The notes under the pieces: generated by a model
Database searches by the model: none
What the model saw: only the letters and a program-made list of their open reading frames with translations
What the model was told of the DNA's origin: nothing
Part shown: one piece after another, positions 36,269 to 44,359 of the stretch
How positions within the stretch are numbered: position 1 is the first letter of the stretch
How the letters are laid out: the number at the start of each line of letters is the position of its first letter
Source of the DNA: Rhodopseudomonas palustris HaA2
Lineage (GTDB): Bacteria; Pseudomonadota; Alphaproteobacteria; Rhizobiales; Xanthobacteraceae
Length of the DNA stretch: 64,000 nt
Direction: 5' to 3'
Assembly (NCBI RefSeq): GCF_000013365.1
Contig: NC_007778.1
Coordinates: 2,790,001-2,854,000, forward strand
Made by a program: the position numbers and the translations under genes

Positions 36269-37516
36269 ATGAGTGAAAGGCCGCCGATCTCGCCGAGAAG
36301 TCCGCGCGCGGCGCTGGAGCCGGAGCAACTTCCGCCACCGCCGAAACGATCGGATCGTGCGCGCAATCCGCTGGTGATTATTGGCAACGCCATCATCACG
36401 CTGGTGCTCGTACTGATGATCGGCGCAGGCGGCATCTATGTCTACGGCAAGCAGAAGATCGAGGCTGCCGGGCCGTTGCAGGACGACAAGGTCGTCAACA
36501 TTCCGCAGCGCGCCGGGCTGGGCGACATCGCCGAGATCCTGCAGCGCGAGGGCGTGATCGAAAACAATCGCTGGGTGTTCATCGGCAGTGTGCTGGCCCT
36601 GAAGGCGCGGGCGGATCTCAAGCCCGGCGAATATTCATTTCAGAAGGAAGCCAGCCTTCGCGACGTGATCGGCACCATCGTCGAAGGCAAGGTGGTTCAG
36701 CACGCCGTGACGATCCCCGAAGGTTTGACCTCCGAGCAGATCGTCGCGCGGCTCACGGACAACAACATCCTCACCGGAAGCCTCCGCGAAATTCCGCGAG
36801 AGGGAACCTTGCTGCCCGAGACCTACAAATTTCCCCGGGGCACGCCGCGCGAGCAGGTCATCAACAGGATGCAGCAGGCGCAGAAGCGTGTGCTGAGCGA
36901 AGTCTGGGAACGTCGCAACCCGGAAATCCCGGTCAAATCGCCGGAGCAATTGGTGACGCTGGCGTCGATCGTGGAAAAGGAGACCAGCAAGCCGGACGAG
37001 CGAAGCCGTGTCTCTGCCGTGTTCGTCAACCGCCTACAGAAGAAGATGCGATTGCAGTCCGACCCGACGATCATCTACGGGCTCGTCGGCGGCAAGGGCA
37101 CGCTCGGGCGACAGATCAAGCGCAGCGAAATTCAGCAGCCGTCCCCCTACAACACCTATGTCATCGACGGTCTGCCGCCGGGCCCGATCGCGAATCCCGG
37201 CCGGGCGTCGCTCGAAGCTGCGGCCAATCCCGCGCGAACGCGCGATCTGTACTTCGTCGCGGACGGCAGCGGCGGTCACGCCTTCAGCGACAGCTATGAC
37301 CAGCATCTGAAGAACGTCGCCAAGCTGCGGGCGCTGGAGCGCCAGACCCAGAACGACACGATCGAGCCCGCCGAAGATACCCCGCCGACGGCGACGGTGG
37401 CTCCCGACGCGAACGCATCGGTCCCGTCGCCCGCGCCGGTGACGCGACCATCGAAGAACAGCGGCGCATCCAAGAAGCGAAACGGCGCCGCTCCGGCTGC
37501 AGCCGGCCAGGATTAG
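36269..37516 (+). CDS. mltG: Endolytic transglycosylase MltG
   Basis: 415 residues. A Pro-rich cytosolic tail (about 1-33) leads into one transmembrane segment (34-57, PLVIIGNAIITLVLVLMIGA), then a LysM-like part and the YceG catalytic domain with the catalytic Glu236 in LASIVEKETS. MltG cuts nascent glycan strands, limiting peptidoglycan length. The C-terminus is an Ala/Pro/Ser-rich tail, likely disordered. It follows fabF in the order fabF-mltG-yicC-gmk common in alphaproteobacteria. The ATG at 36269 was chosen because the longer frame has no family character. Confidence 0.94.
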   Translation: MSERPPISPRSPRAALEPEQLPPPPKRSDRARNPLVIIGNAIITLVLVLMIGAGGIYVYGKQKIEAAGPLQDDKVVNIPQRAGLGDIAEILQREGVIENNRWVFIGSVLALKARADLKPGEYSFQKEASLRDVIGTIVEGKVVQHAVTIPEGLTSEQIVARLTDNNILTGSLREIPREGTLLPETYKFPRGTPREQVINRMQQAQKRVLSEVWERRNPEIPVKSPEQLVTLASIVEKETSKPDERSRVSAVFVNRLQKKMRLQSDPTIIYGLVGGKGTLGRQIKRSEIQQPSPYNTYVIDGLPPGPIANPGRASLEAAANPARTRDLYFVADGSGGHAFSDSYDQHLKNVAKLRALERQTQNDTIEPAEDTPPTATVAPDANASVPSPAPVTRPSKNSGASKKRNGAAPAAAGQD

Positions 37517-37613
37517 TCGTGCGGCTGTTCCCAATGCGCGCCGTGATGGGCTAAGCTCCGCCGTCCACGCGTCACGCGAATCTCAATCCAGCAATCTGCG
37601 GAGTCTGTGAGCG

Positions 37614-38501
37614 ATGTCTTTGTCGAGCATGACGGGGTTTGCGCGCAGCCACGGCAGCAGCGGCCCGTATTCGTTTGAATGGGAATTGAAGTCCGTCAAC
37701 GCCAAGGGCTTCGATTTCCGGCTGCGCATTCCGCAGGGGTGGGACGATATCGAGGCCGGCGTGCGCAAGCGTGCGGCCGAAGCGCTGTCCCGTGGCACGG
37801 TCTACGCCAACCTCACGGTCAAGCGTGCCGATGCGGCATCGACCGTGCGCATCAACGAGGATGTGCTGAACTCGGTCTTGAGGATCGCGACCGAACTCGC
37901 GGGCAGGGTCGATGCGGTGGCGCCGAGCATCGACGGTCTGATGTCGATCAAGGGCGTGATCGAACTGTTCGAGCCGGAGGCAGACGAGGCCGAGGAAAAA
38001 GCCGCCCGCGGCGCAGTCGAGGCTGCGTTCACGCAGGCACTCGGCAGCCTGATCGAAATGCGCCAGCGTGAAGGCGCGAGCCTCGGCGGTGTGCTGTCGC
38101 AGCGGCTCGACGAGATCGAAACTTTGGCGAAGAAGGCGGAGGCCGCGCCCGGTCGCAAGCCGGAGGCTATCAAGGCCCGGCTCGCCGAACAGGTCGCGGC
38201 GCTGCTGGAGACGTCGGAGCGTTTCGATCAGGATCGGCTGCATCAGGAAGCCATCATGATGGCGACCAAGGCCGACATTCGCGAAGAACTCGACCGCATC
38301 GCTTCCCACGTCGCACAGGCCCGCGAGATGCTGGGCGCGGGCGGCGCCGTCGGCCGTCGGCTCGACTTCCTGTCGCAGGAATTCAATCGCGAGGTGAACA
38401 CCTGCTGCTCCAAGTCGATCGATCTCGAACTGACCAACACCGGCCTTGCGATGAAGAACGTGGTCGAGCAGTTCCGCGAGCAAGTGCAGAATCTGGAGTG
38501 A
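37614..38501 (+). CDS. yicC: YicC family endoribonuclease-like protein
   Basis: 295 residues. Opens MSLSSMTGFARSHGSSGPYS, the YicC hallmark, with SVNAKGFDFRLRIP and, in the C-terminal half, REELDRIASHVAQAREML ending LSQEFNREVNTCCSKSIDLE. Family members are linked to RNA turnover in E. coli and B. subtilis. Its stop overlaps the region of the gmk ribosome binding site (GGAG at 38495), so the two are translated in tandem. Confidence 0.95.
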   Translation: MSLSSMTGFARSHGSSGPYSFEWELKSVNAKGFDFRLRIPQGWDDIEAGVRKRAAEALSRGTVYANLTVKRADAASTVRINEDVLNSVLRIATELAGRVDAVAPSIDGLMSIKGVIELFEPEADEAEEKAARGAVEAAFTQALGSLIEMRQREGASLGGVLSQRLDEIETLAKKAEAAPGRKPEAIKARLAEQVAALLETSERFDQDRLHQEAIMMATKADIREELDRIASHVAQAREMLGAGGAVGRRLDFLSQEFNREVNTCCSKSIDLELTNTGLAMKNVVEQFREQVQNLE

Positions 38502-38503
38502 GG

Positions 38504-39166
38504 ATGAAGGACGGGGCGGCAGGCAGCCTGAACGGCATCGAGCGGCGCGGATTGATGTTCGTGCTGTCGTCGCCGTCGGGCGCCGGCAAGACGACGCTCT
38601 CGCGTATGCTGGTCGACGAGGCGCCGGGATTGCGGATGTCGGTGTCGGCGACGACCCGGCCGAAGCGGCCGGGCGAAGTCGACGGCCGTGACTACTACTT
38701 CGTCGATCGGCCGAAATTCGACGCCATGGTCGAGGCCGGCGAGTTTCTCGAATGGGCCAACGTTTTCGACAATTGTTACGGCACGCCGCGCGCGCCGGTC
38801 GAAGCGGCGCTCTCGGCCGGCAACGACGTGCTGTTCGACATCGACTGGCAGGGCACCCAACAGTTGCGCAGCCGGGCGTCGAACGACGTCGTCAGCGTCT
38901 TCATCCTTCCGCCGTCAGTTCAGGACCTCGAGCATCGGCTCCACACGCGGGCGCAGGATTCCGACGAGGTGATCCGCGGGCGGATGAAAAAGGCCGGCGA
39001 CGAGATGAGCCATTTCGACGCCTACGACTACATCGTCGTCAACGACAACATCGGCGTCGCCTTCGAGTCCGTCAAAGCGATCCTGCGCGCGGAACAGCTC
39101 AAGCGCGAGCGGCAGATCGGGATCGACGCCTTCGTGCGGGAGATGCGGCGCGAACTCGAAAAATAG
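38504..39166 (+). CDS. gmk: Guanylate kinase
   Basis: 220 residues from the ATG at 38504, with GGAG ideally spaced (a GTG at 38498 would be the alternative). P-loop SSPSGAGKTTL near residue 20, then SATTRPKRPGEVDGRDYYF with the GMP-binding arginines, FLEWANVFDNCYGTP and DIDWQGTQQL. Phosphorylates GMP to GDP. The yicC-gmk order is conserved. It ends at a convergent unknown gene. Confidence 0.97.
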   Translation: MKDGAAGSLNGIERRGLMFVLSSPSGAGKTTLSRMLVDEAPGLRMSVSATTRPKRPGEVDGRDYYFVDRPKFDAMVEAGEFLEWANVFDNCYGTPRAPVEAALSAGNDVLFDIDWQGTQQLRSRASNDVVSVFILPPSVQDLEHRLHTRAQDSDEVIRGRMKKAGDEMSHFDAYDYIVVNDNIGVAFESVKAILRAEQLKRERQIGIDAFVREMRRELEK

Positions 39167-39202
39167 CGGGCCGGCAGCGCCGCCACTCTCGTGCAGGCTC
39201 GC

Positions 39203-40192
39203 TCAGGCCGCCGGACGCTTCTGCGCGCGCGCCAGCAACTCTTCGATCTCATTGGTGCTCTGTACTTCGGCTTGGCGCTGGCGCGCGGCTCTGATCCAGG
39301 CCGGCGGCTCGGCGGGCTGCGTCGGCGGCGACGGATCGACGTCCAGTTCGGCGTGGCCCGGGGCGACGTCATCGGCCGCGGCCGCCGGCCGCGGTACGTC
39401 GCGCCAGATGTCCGGCCTGCCGTTGGGATCGCGGCGCACCATCGGCTCACGTCTGCTGAATTTCACGATGCCGCCCACGATCAGGCCGGCGAGGGCGAGC
39501 GCGGCGAGCAGCGCCGCGATCAGCATGGTGGCCGATCCCGCCGAGAACGCAGCCGCCGGCACCGTGCTCTTGGCGGCCGCGGTCTGGGCGGCACTGCGCA
39601 GTTTGCTCGCCGCGTCCGGGGCCGTCGAAGCAGCGTCGCTCACGGCTGCGTCGGACCAGCGCTGCGCGATCGGCGAAGCCTGCGTCGCTGCGGGTGGCTG
39701 ATCGGTCACGGCGGGAAGCGGAGCGGGAAAGGCGGAAGCCTGGTCCGGCGCGGCGACCTCGCGGAGCGGGGCGGGCTCCGGCGGCGCATCGAATTCGGCG
39801 CGCGCGTTGGCGATCGCGGAATGCAGCGGAACGGTCGTCGTTCGCACCGGCTTCGGTATGGTCTTCGCCGCGGGGACGGTCGCGGCATCGCCCGATGCGG
39901 TTTCTGTTCGGCTGGCCGGCGCCGCGCGGGCGGAGTCGTCGGATGCGGGGCTGGCCGCAGCGGTCTCGGCCGGCGCCGCGGATTTGTCACCGGCGGCGCG
40001 CGTGTACCAGCAGTTGCGCTTGTTGGCGTGATCGGTGCGGTAGAACCAACGGCTGCCCGCCGGCGCCGGCCCCTTGGGTCCGGAAAGACATTCGCCGGCC
40101 GGAGCGGCGCTGCCCGGAGGCGCGGCGAGGGCGCCGGTCGCAGCCAGGGTCAGCCCGGCGGCACAGAGGACGTTCGTGGTGAGTTTACGCAT
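39203..40192 (-). CDS. Exported protein with WFYRTD module and C-terminal anchor, hypothetical
   Basis: 329 residues. Signal peptide about 1-23 (VLCAAGLTLAATGALA). A small conserved-looking Cys module follows: ECLSGPKGPAPAGSRWFYRT, then DHANKRNCWYTR (cysteines at about 35 and 61, perhaps disulfide bonded). A long Ala/Pro/Ser-rich linker leads to one transmembrane segment at about 221-244 (MLIAALLAALALAGLIVGGI), and a cytosolic tail ends in AWIRAARQRQAEV and NEIEELLARAQKRP. Topology is periplasmic N-domain, membrane, cytosolic tail. No known family recognised. Convergent with gmk. Confidence 0.75.
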   Translation of the reverse strand: MRKLTTNVLCAAGLTLAATGALAAPPGSAAPAGECLSGPKGPAPAGSRWFYRTDHANKRNCWYTRAAGDKSAAPAETAAASPASDDSARAAPASRTETASGDAATVPAAKTIPKPVRTTTVPLHSAIANARAEFDAPPEPAPLREVAAPDQASAFPAPLPAVTDQPPAATQASPIAQRWSDAAVSDAASTAPDAASKLRSAAQTAAAKSTVPAAAFSAGSATMLIAALLAALALAGLIVGGIVKFSRREPMVRRDPNGRPDIWRDVPRPAAAADDVAPGHAELDVDPSPPTQPAEPPAWIRAARQRQAEVQSTNEIEELLARAQKRPAA

Positions 40193-40362
40193 GGCATCCC
40201 CCGATCGTGATGCGGTAACCGATCCTTAACGGAGGGTGTTGTCGTCATCAAATGGGGTCGCAATAAGCCGCAATTCCGGTGCGGTTGGGACAAGAATCGG
40301 GCCTGCATTGCGGGTGAAACGGGAACCCGCAACGCAGTTCCGTGGGCGCGTCGGAAGCGCGA

Positions 40363-41421
40363 TTAGTTCGTCAGCATGATGCGGCCGACCACCTTGCCGG
40401 CGCGCAACTGATCGATCCACTTCTGCACGTCCGTCATCGGTTCTTCTTTCATCGGCGTCGGCTTGATCTTGCCGGCGCGCGCCAGCGCCAGCAGTTCCTT
40501 GGTCTCCTCGAGGGTCCCGACCATGAAGCCTTCGATCGTCATGCGCTTGTAGATCCACTGCACCATCGGCAGGCTGAACTGACCGCCCATCAGCCCGGAG
40601 ACGACGATCTTGCCGCCGCGCGCGACAGTGCCGACGGCGAAGTTCATCGACTTGTCGTTGCCGGCGAAATCCACGATGCAGTCGAAACCGCCGTCGTTCT
40701 CCTTGACGATGCGCTTGATCACGTCGGGCTCGGACGGATCGTAGGCGGTCGTGGCGCCGTTCTGCAGAGCGGCTTCGCGCGCTGCAGGGCTGAGATCGGC
40801 GACCGAGATCGGCTGCTTGAACATCGTCTGCGCCAGCGACAGGCCCATCATGCCGACGCCACCGAGACCGATCAGCAGGATGTTGCGCTGGCGCGGCTGA
40901 TCGACCAGCCGCTTCAGCGCGCCGTAGGCGGTGATACCGGAGCACATCAGCGTCGCCGCGACATTGGTCGGCAGCGGATCGTAGTCGAGCAGATATTTCG
41001 CGTCGGGTACCAGCACGTGCGTGGCGAAGCCGCCGTCGATCGCGACGCCGAGGAAGCGGTTCTTGGTGCACAGGTTCTCGTCACCGGCGAGGCAATCGCG
41101 GCACTTGCCGCAGCCGATCCAGGGAAACACCGCCTTCTTCTTGCCGATCAGTTCGGCCGGTGCATCGGGGCCGACCTCGTCGACGATGCCGGCGATCTCG
41201 TGGCCGAGCGTGAAGGGCAGCGTCATGCCGCGCGTGGTGTCGAGCTTCTTGCCGCCGCCGAGATCGGCGTAGCCGTCCTGGATGTGGAGATCGGAATGAC
41301 ACAACCCGCAGCGTTCGATCCGGACCAGCACTTCGCGGCCTTGCGGCTTCGGCGTGTCGATAATGGTCTCGCACAGCGGGGCGTCGAATTTCACCAGCGA
41401 TTGGCGACGCATCTGCGTCAT
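40363..41421 (-). CDS. Zinc-binding alcohol dehydrogenase
   Basis: 352 residues of the medium-chain dehydrogenase superfamily. Catalytic zinc site: Cys in RCGLCHSDLH and GHEIAG (His). Structural zinc: four cysteines in CGKCRDCLAGDENLC. NAD-binding GLGGVGMMG appears near residue 185. Substrate not predictable; the family includes alcohol and aryl-alcohol dehydrogenases. It starts only 13 bases after rsmA and may be co-transcribed with it, an unusual tail for that operon. Confidence 0.9.
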   Translation of the reverse strand: MTQMRRQSLVKFDAPLCETIIDTPKPQGREVLVRIERCGLCHSDLHIQDGYADLGGGKKLDTTRGMTLPFTLGHEIAGIVDEVGPDAPAELIGKKKAVFPWIGCGKCRDCLAGDENLCTKNRFLGVAIDGGFATHVLVPDAKYLLDYDPLPTNVAATLMCSGITAYGALKRLVDQPRQRNILLIGLGGVGMMGLSLAQTMFKQPISVADLSPAAREAALQNGATTAYDPSEPDVIKRIVKENDGGFDCIVDFAGNDKSMNFAVGTVARGGKIVVSGLMGGQFSLPMVQWIYKRMTIEGFMVGTLEETKELLALARAGKIKPTPMKEEPMTDVQKWIDQLRAGKVVGRIMLTN

Positions 41422-41434
41422 GTCGGTCTCTCCC

Positions 41435-42298
41435 TTAGGGTGTGTTTTTTGTATCTCGTATATCGATCAATTCGTTCGCCATGGCAACAAAGCCGGAAAC
41501 CGGGACGGTCTCGGCGCGGCGTGTCGGGTCGATCCCGGCCGCCGCAGCCAGCCGCGCCGGGTCGACGCCGAGCGCCTTGAGGCTTTGCCGCAGCATCTTG
41601 CGGCGCTGGCCGAAGGCGGCGGCGGCGACCTGCTCCAGCGCCGCGCGGTTGCATGGTTCGGGCGCGGAGCGCGGGACCAGGCGGACGACGGAGGAGGTCA
41701 CCTTCGGCTGCGGCACGAAGGCGGAGGGCGCGATGTCGAACAGCATCCCGGTGTCGCACCGCCAGTTCGACAGCACCGCGAGCCGGCCATAGGCGTCGTC
41801 GTCCTCGCAGGCGACGATGCGTTGCGCCACTTCGCGCTGAAACATCAGCACCATCATGTCGTACCAGGGGGGCCACGGCTCGGCGCAGAGCCAGCCGATC
41901 AGGAGCGGCGTGGCGATGTTGTAGGGCAGGTTGGCGACGATCCTGGCGCGTGCTCCGCCGAGCAAAGGCCGGGGGTCGAACTCCATGGCGTCGGCGCAGA
42001 CGATCTCCAGCCGTCCCGGATAGTGCGCCGCGATTTCCTCGAGTGCGCCGAGGGCGCGTTCGTCGCGTTCGATCGCGATCACGCGCCTCGCGCCGGTGGC
42101 GAGCAGCGCGCGGGTCAATCCGCCGGGGCCGGGGCCGATCTCGACCACGGTCACGTCGTCCAGCGGGCCGGCGGCGCGCGCGATCCGGGCGGTGAGATTG
42201 AGGTCGAGCAGAAAATTCTGGCCGAGCGATTTTCGCGCGGCGAGATCGTGACGCTTGATGACGTCGCGCAGCGGCGGCAGGCCGTCGATCGCACTCAT
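41435..42298 (-). CDS. rsmA: 16S rRNA dimethyladenosine transferase
   Basis: 287 residues. RsmA (KsgA) dimethylates two adjacent adenines in helix 45 of 16S r[15 protein letters not shown] opening, SAM motif [25 protein letters not shown], and the base-flipping motif [14 protein letters not shown] are all present, with [14 protein letters not shown] near the end. The start overlaps the pdxA stop by 4 bases. It follows surA-pdxA in the conserved lptD-surA-pdxA-rsmA string. Confidence 0.96.
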   Translation of the reverse strand: MSAIDGLPPLRDVIKRHDLAARKSLGQNFLLDLNLTARIARAAGPLDDVTVVEIGPGPGGLTRALLATGARRVIAIERDERALGALEEIAAHYPGRLEIVCADAMEFDPRPLLGGARARIVANLPYNIATPLLIGWLCAEPWPPWYDMMVLMFQREVAQRIVACEDDDAYGRLAVLSNWRCDTGMLFDIAPSAFVPQPKVTSSVVRLVPRSAPEPCNRAALEQVAAAAFGQRRKMLRQSLKALGVDPARLAAAAGIDPTRRAETVPVSGFVAMANELIDIRDTKNTP

Positions 42299-43299
42299 GG
42301 CGAAGGCGCCGCAGCCATCCGGGCCGCGAGCTTCAGCGCGGCGATCAGGCTCGACGGATCGGCGCGTCCGGTGCCGGCGATGTCGAATGCCGTGCCGTGG
42401 TCGGGCGAGGTGCGGATGAAAGGGAGACCGAGAGTGACGTTGACGCCTTCGTCGAAGGCGATGGTCTTGATCGGGATCAGGGCCTGATCGTGATACATGC
42501 AGATCGCGCAGTCGTAGCGCTTGCGCGCGGCGGCATGAAACATCGTGTCGGCAGGCAGCGGACCGCGGGCGTCGATCCCTTCGCGGCGCAGGATCTCCAC
42601 CGCCGGCGCGACGATATTGCGATCTTCGCTGCCGAGCGCGCCGTCTTCGCCGGCGTGCGGATTGAGGCCGGCGACCGCGAGCCGCGGCGCGGCAATGCCG
42701 AGGCGGCGTCGCAGATCTTGCACCACGATGCGTGCGGTCGAAACGATCAGCTCGGTCGTGAGCTGCGCGATCGCGTCGCGCAGCGAAACATGGATCGTGA
42801 CCGGCACGACGGCGAGGCTCGGACACCACAGCATCATCACCGGCTGCGGCACGACGCCATCGCTGCGCGCCAGTTCGGCGAGGAATTCGGTGTGGCCGGG
42901 ATGTGCAAAGCCGGCCTGATACAAAACGCTTTTGGCGATCGGATTGGTGACCACCGCGGCCGCGCGGCCCGCGCCGACATCGTCCACCGCCCGACGGATC
43001 GACGCGATCGCAGCGGTGGCGCTGGTGGCGTTGGGTCTTCCCGGCTCGGCAGTCGCGGGATGTCCAGTCGCCACGACGGGCAGGGCGGTCGCAAAGGTAT
43101 CGGCAGCGTCCTCGACACACACATCAGCGATCGGGATGTCGACGCCCAACAGCTGCGCGCGTCGCGCCACGCAGTCGCGGTCGCCGAGCAGGTAAAACGG
43201 CGGAAGATCGACCGCGTCGCGGCGCATCCACGCCGCGATCGTGATATCGGGGCCGATGCCCGCGGGCTCGCCGAGCGACAACGCTAGTGGTCTGGTCAT
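42295..43299 (-). CDS. pdxA: 4-hydroxythreonine-4-phosphate dehydrogenase
   Basis: 334 residues. Oxidises 4-phosphohydroxythreonine in pyridoxal phosphate synthesis. Signature [10 protein letters not shown] at 10-19, metal-ligand histidines in [17 protein letters not shown] and MYHDQALIP, and [11 protein letters not shown]. Overlaps rsmA by 4 bases, so coupled; surA is about 60 bases upstream. Confidence 0.95.
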   Translation of the reverse strand: MTRPLALSLGEPAGIGPDITIAAWMRRDAVDLPPFYLLGDRDCVARRAQLLGVDIPIADVCVEDAADTFATALPVVATGHPATAEPGRPNATSATAAIASIRRAVDDVGAGRAAAVVTNPIAKSVLYQAGFAHPGHTEFLAELARSDGVVPQPVMMLWCPSLAVVPVTIHVSLRDAIAQLTTELIVSTARIVVQDLRRRLGIAAPRLAVAGLNPHAGEDGALGSEDRNIVAPAVEILRREGIDARGPLPADTMFHAAARKRYDCAICMYHDQALIPIKTIAFDEGVNVTLGLPFIRTSPDHGTAFDIAGTGRADPSSLIAALKLAARMAAAPSP

Positions 43300-43362
43300 T
43301 TTTTGTCCGCCGCCGATTGCGGCCCGTACCGGGCGACTTCGCGCGGCGCCTGTGCCGAGGTC

Positions 43363-44292
43363 CTAGCGATACTCGATCATCGCGGCATTGCGCGACTCGC
43401 GCAAATAGTCCTTCGACTTGGCCTGAAATTTTTCCGCATACATCTTCTCGCGGATTTCGCGCTTCATCGGCGTGTCGGCGGTGGTGGGCTTGCGCGAGCA
43501 CAGCGCGACCATCTCGACCCCTTGCTTGGTTGCTTCCGGCGCAGTCATCTGGCCGACCGGGGTCTTGTCCAGAATCTCGCGCAGCGCCGGCGGCAGGTCC
43601 GCCGACGTCTTGACGACCGTCGCGCGGATCGCCGCGTTCGGCAATGCCTTGAAGATACGATCGGCGTCCGCGCAGCTCTGGACGCGGCTCCGCAGCGCTT
43701 CTGCTTCCTTGCGCCGCGCTTCCACCGCGCCCGCGCCGGAGCCGCGCGACACGATCAGCACCACCGGTCGCATCTGATATTCGAAGCTTTCGGTCGTGGA
43801 CTTGTCGTCGCCGCCCTTTGCGGCGAGCTGCGCCTGGATGTCCTTTTCGCCGACCAGCAAGCTGTCCTTGAAGCGGCCGCGCACCAGGCTGGTCCAGACC
43901 ATCTCGGCCTTGATCTTGGACTTCAATGTGCCCGGACGAATGCCCTGGGCCGCGAGCATCTTCACCATCTGATCGGGCGACATCCGCATCCGCGAACTCA
44001 TGCTCGCGAACGACGAGTCGATGTCCGAATCGCTCGGGTTGACGCCGAATTTCTTGCCTTCCCTGATTTTGACTTTCTCGTCGATCAGTTCGTCGAGAAC
44101 CTGTTGACGCGTCCGGGACTGGTTCGACAGTTTGTCGAGTTTGGAGCGCTGCTCAATGTCGAAATTGGTGATCGGCTCGCCATTGACCATCACGGCGACG
44201 GATTGCGCCCGGGCGAGTCCGATACCGCTCCACGATGCGACCGCGCAGCACAGCGCCGCAGCGAAAATACGAAAGGAGAACTTGGTCGTCAT
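43363..44292 (-). CDS. surA: SurA N-terminal domain periplasmic chaperone
   Basis: 309 residues. Signal peptide (FRIFAAALCCAVASWSGIGL ... ARAQ) then a SurA N-terminal domain: VAVMVNGEPITNFDIEQRSK, QQVLDELIDEKVKIREGKKF. A parvulin-like rotamase repeat is not clear in the C-terminal half (FEYQMRPVVLIVSRGSG ...), so it may be a chaperone with one degenerate PPIase domain, shorter than the roughly 430-residue enteric SurA. It should escort outer-membrane proteins such as LptD, whose gene is directly upstream. Confidence 0.87.
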   Translation of the reverse strand: MTTKFSFRIFAAALCCAVASWSGIGLARAQSVAVMVNGEPITNFDIEQRSKLDKLSNQSRTRQQVLDELIDEKVKIREGKKFGVNPSDSDIDSSFASMSSRMRMSPDQMVKMLAAQGIRPGTLKSKIKAEMVWTSLVRGRFKDSLLVGEKDIQAQLAAKGGDDKSTTESFEYQMRPVVLIVSRGSGAGAVEARRKEAEALRSRVQSCADADRIFKALPNAAIRATVVKTSADLPPALREILDKTPVGQMTAPEATKQGVEMVALCSRKPTTADTPMKREIREKMYAEKFQAKSKDYLRESRNAAMIEYR

Positions 44293-44359
44293 GGGTCGCA
44301 GATGCCTCCCAGCCGATGTGATTGATCAGAAACGGGGGCTGCCCGTATGTGTTTCGGCG

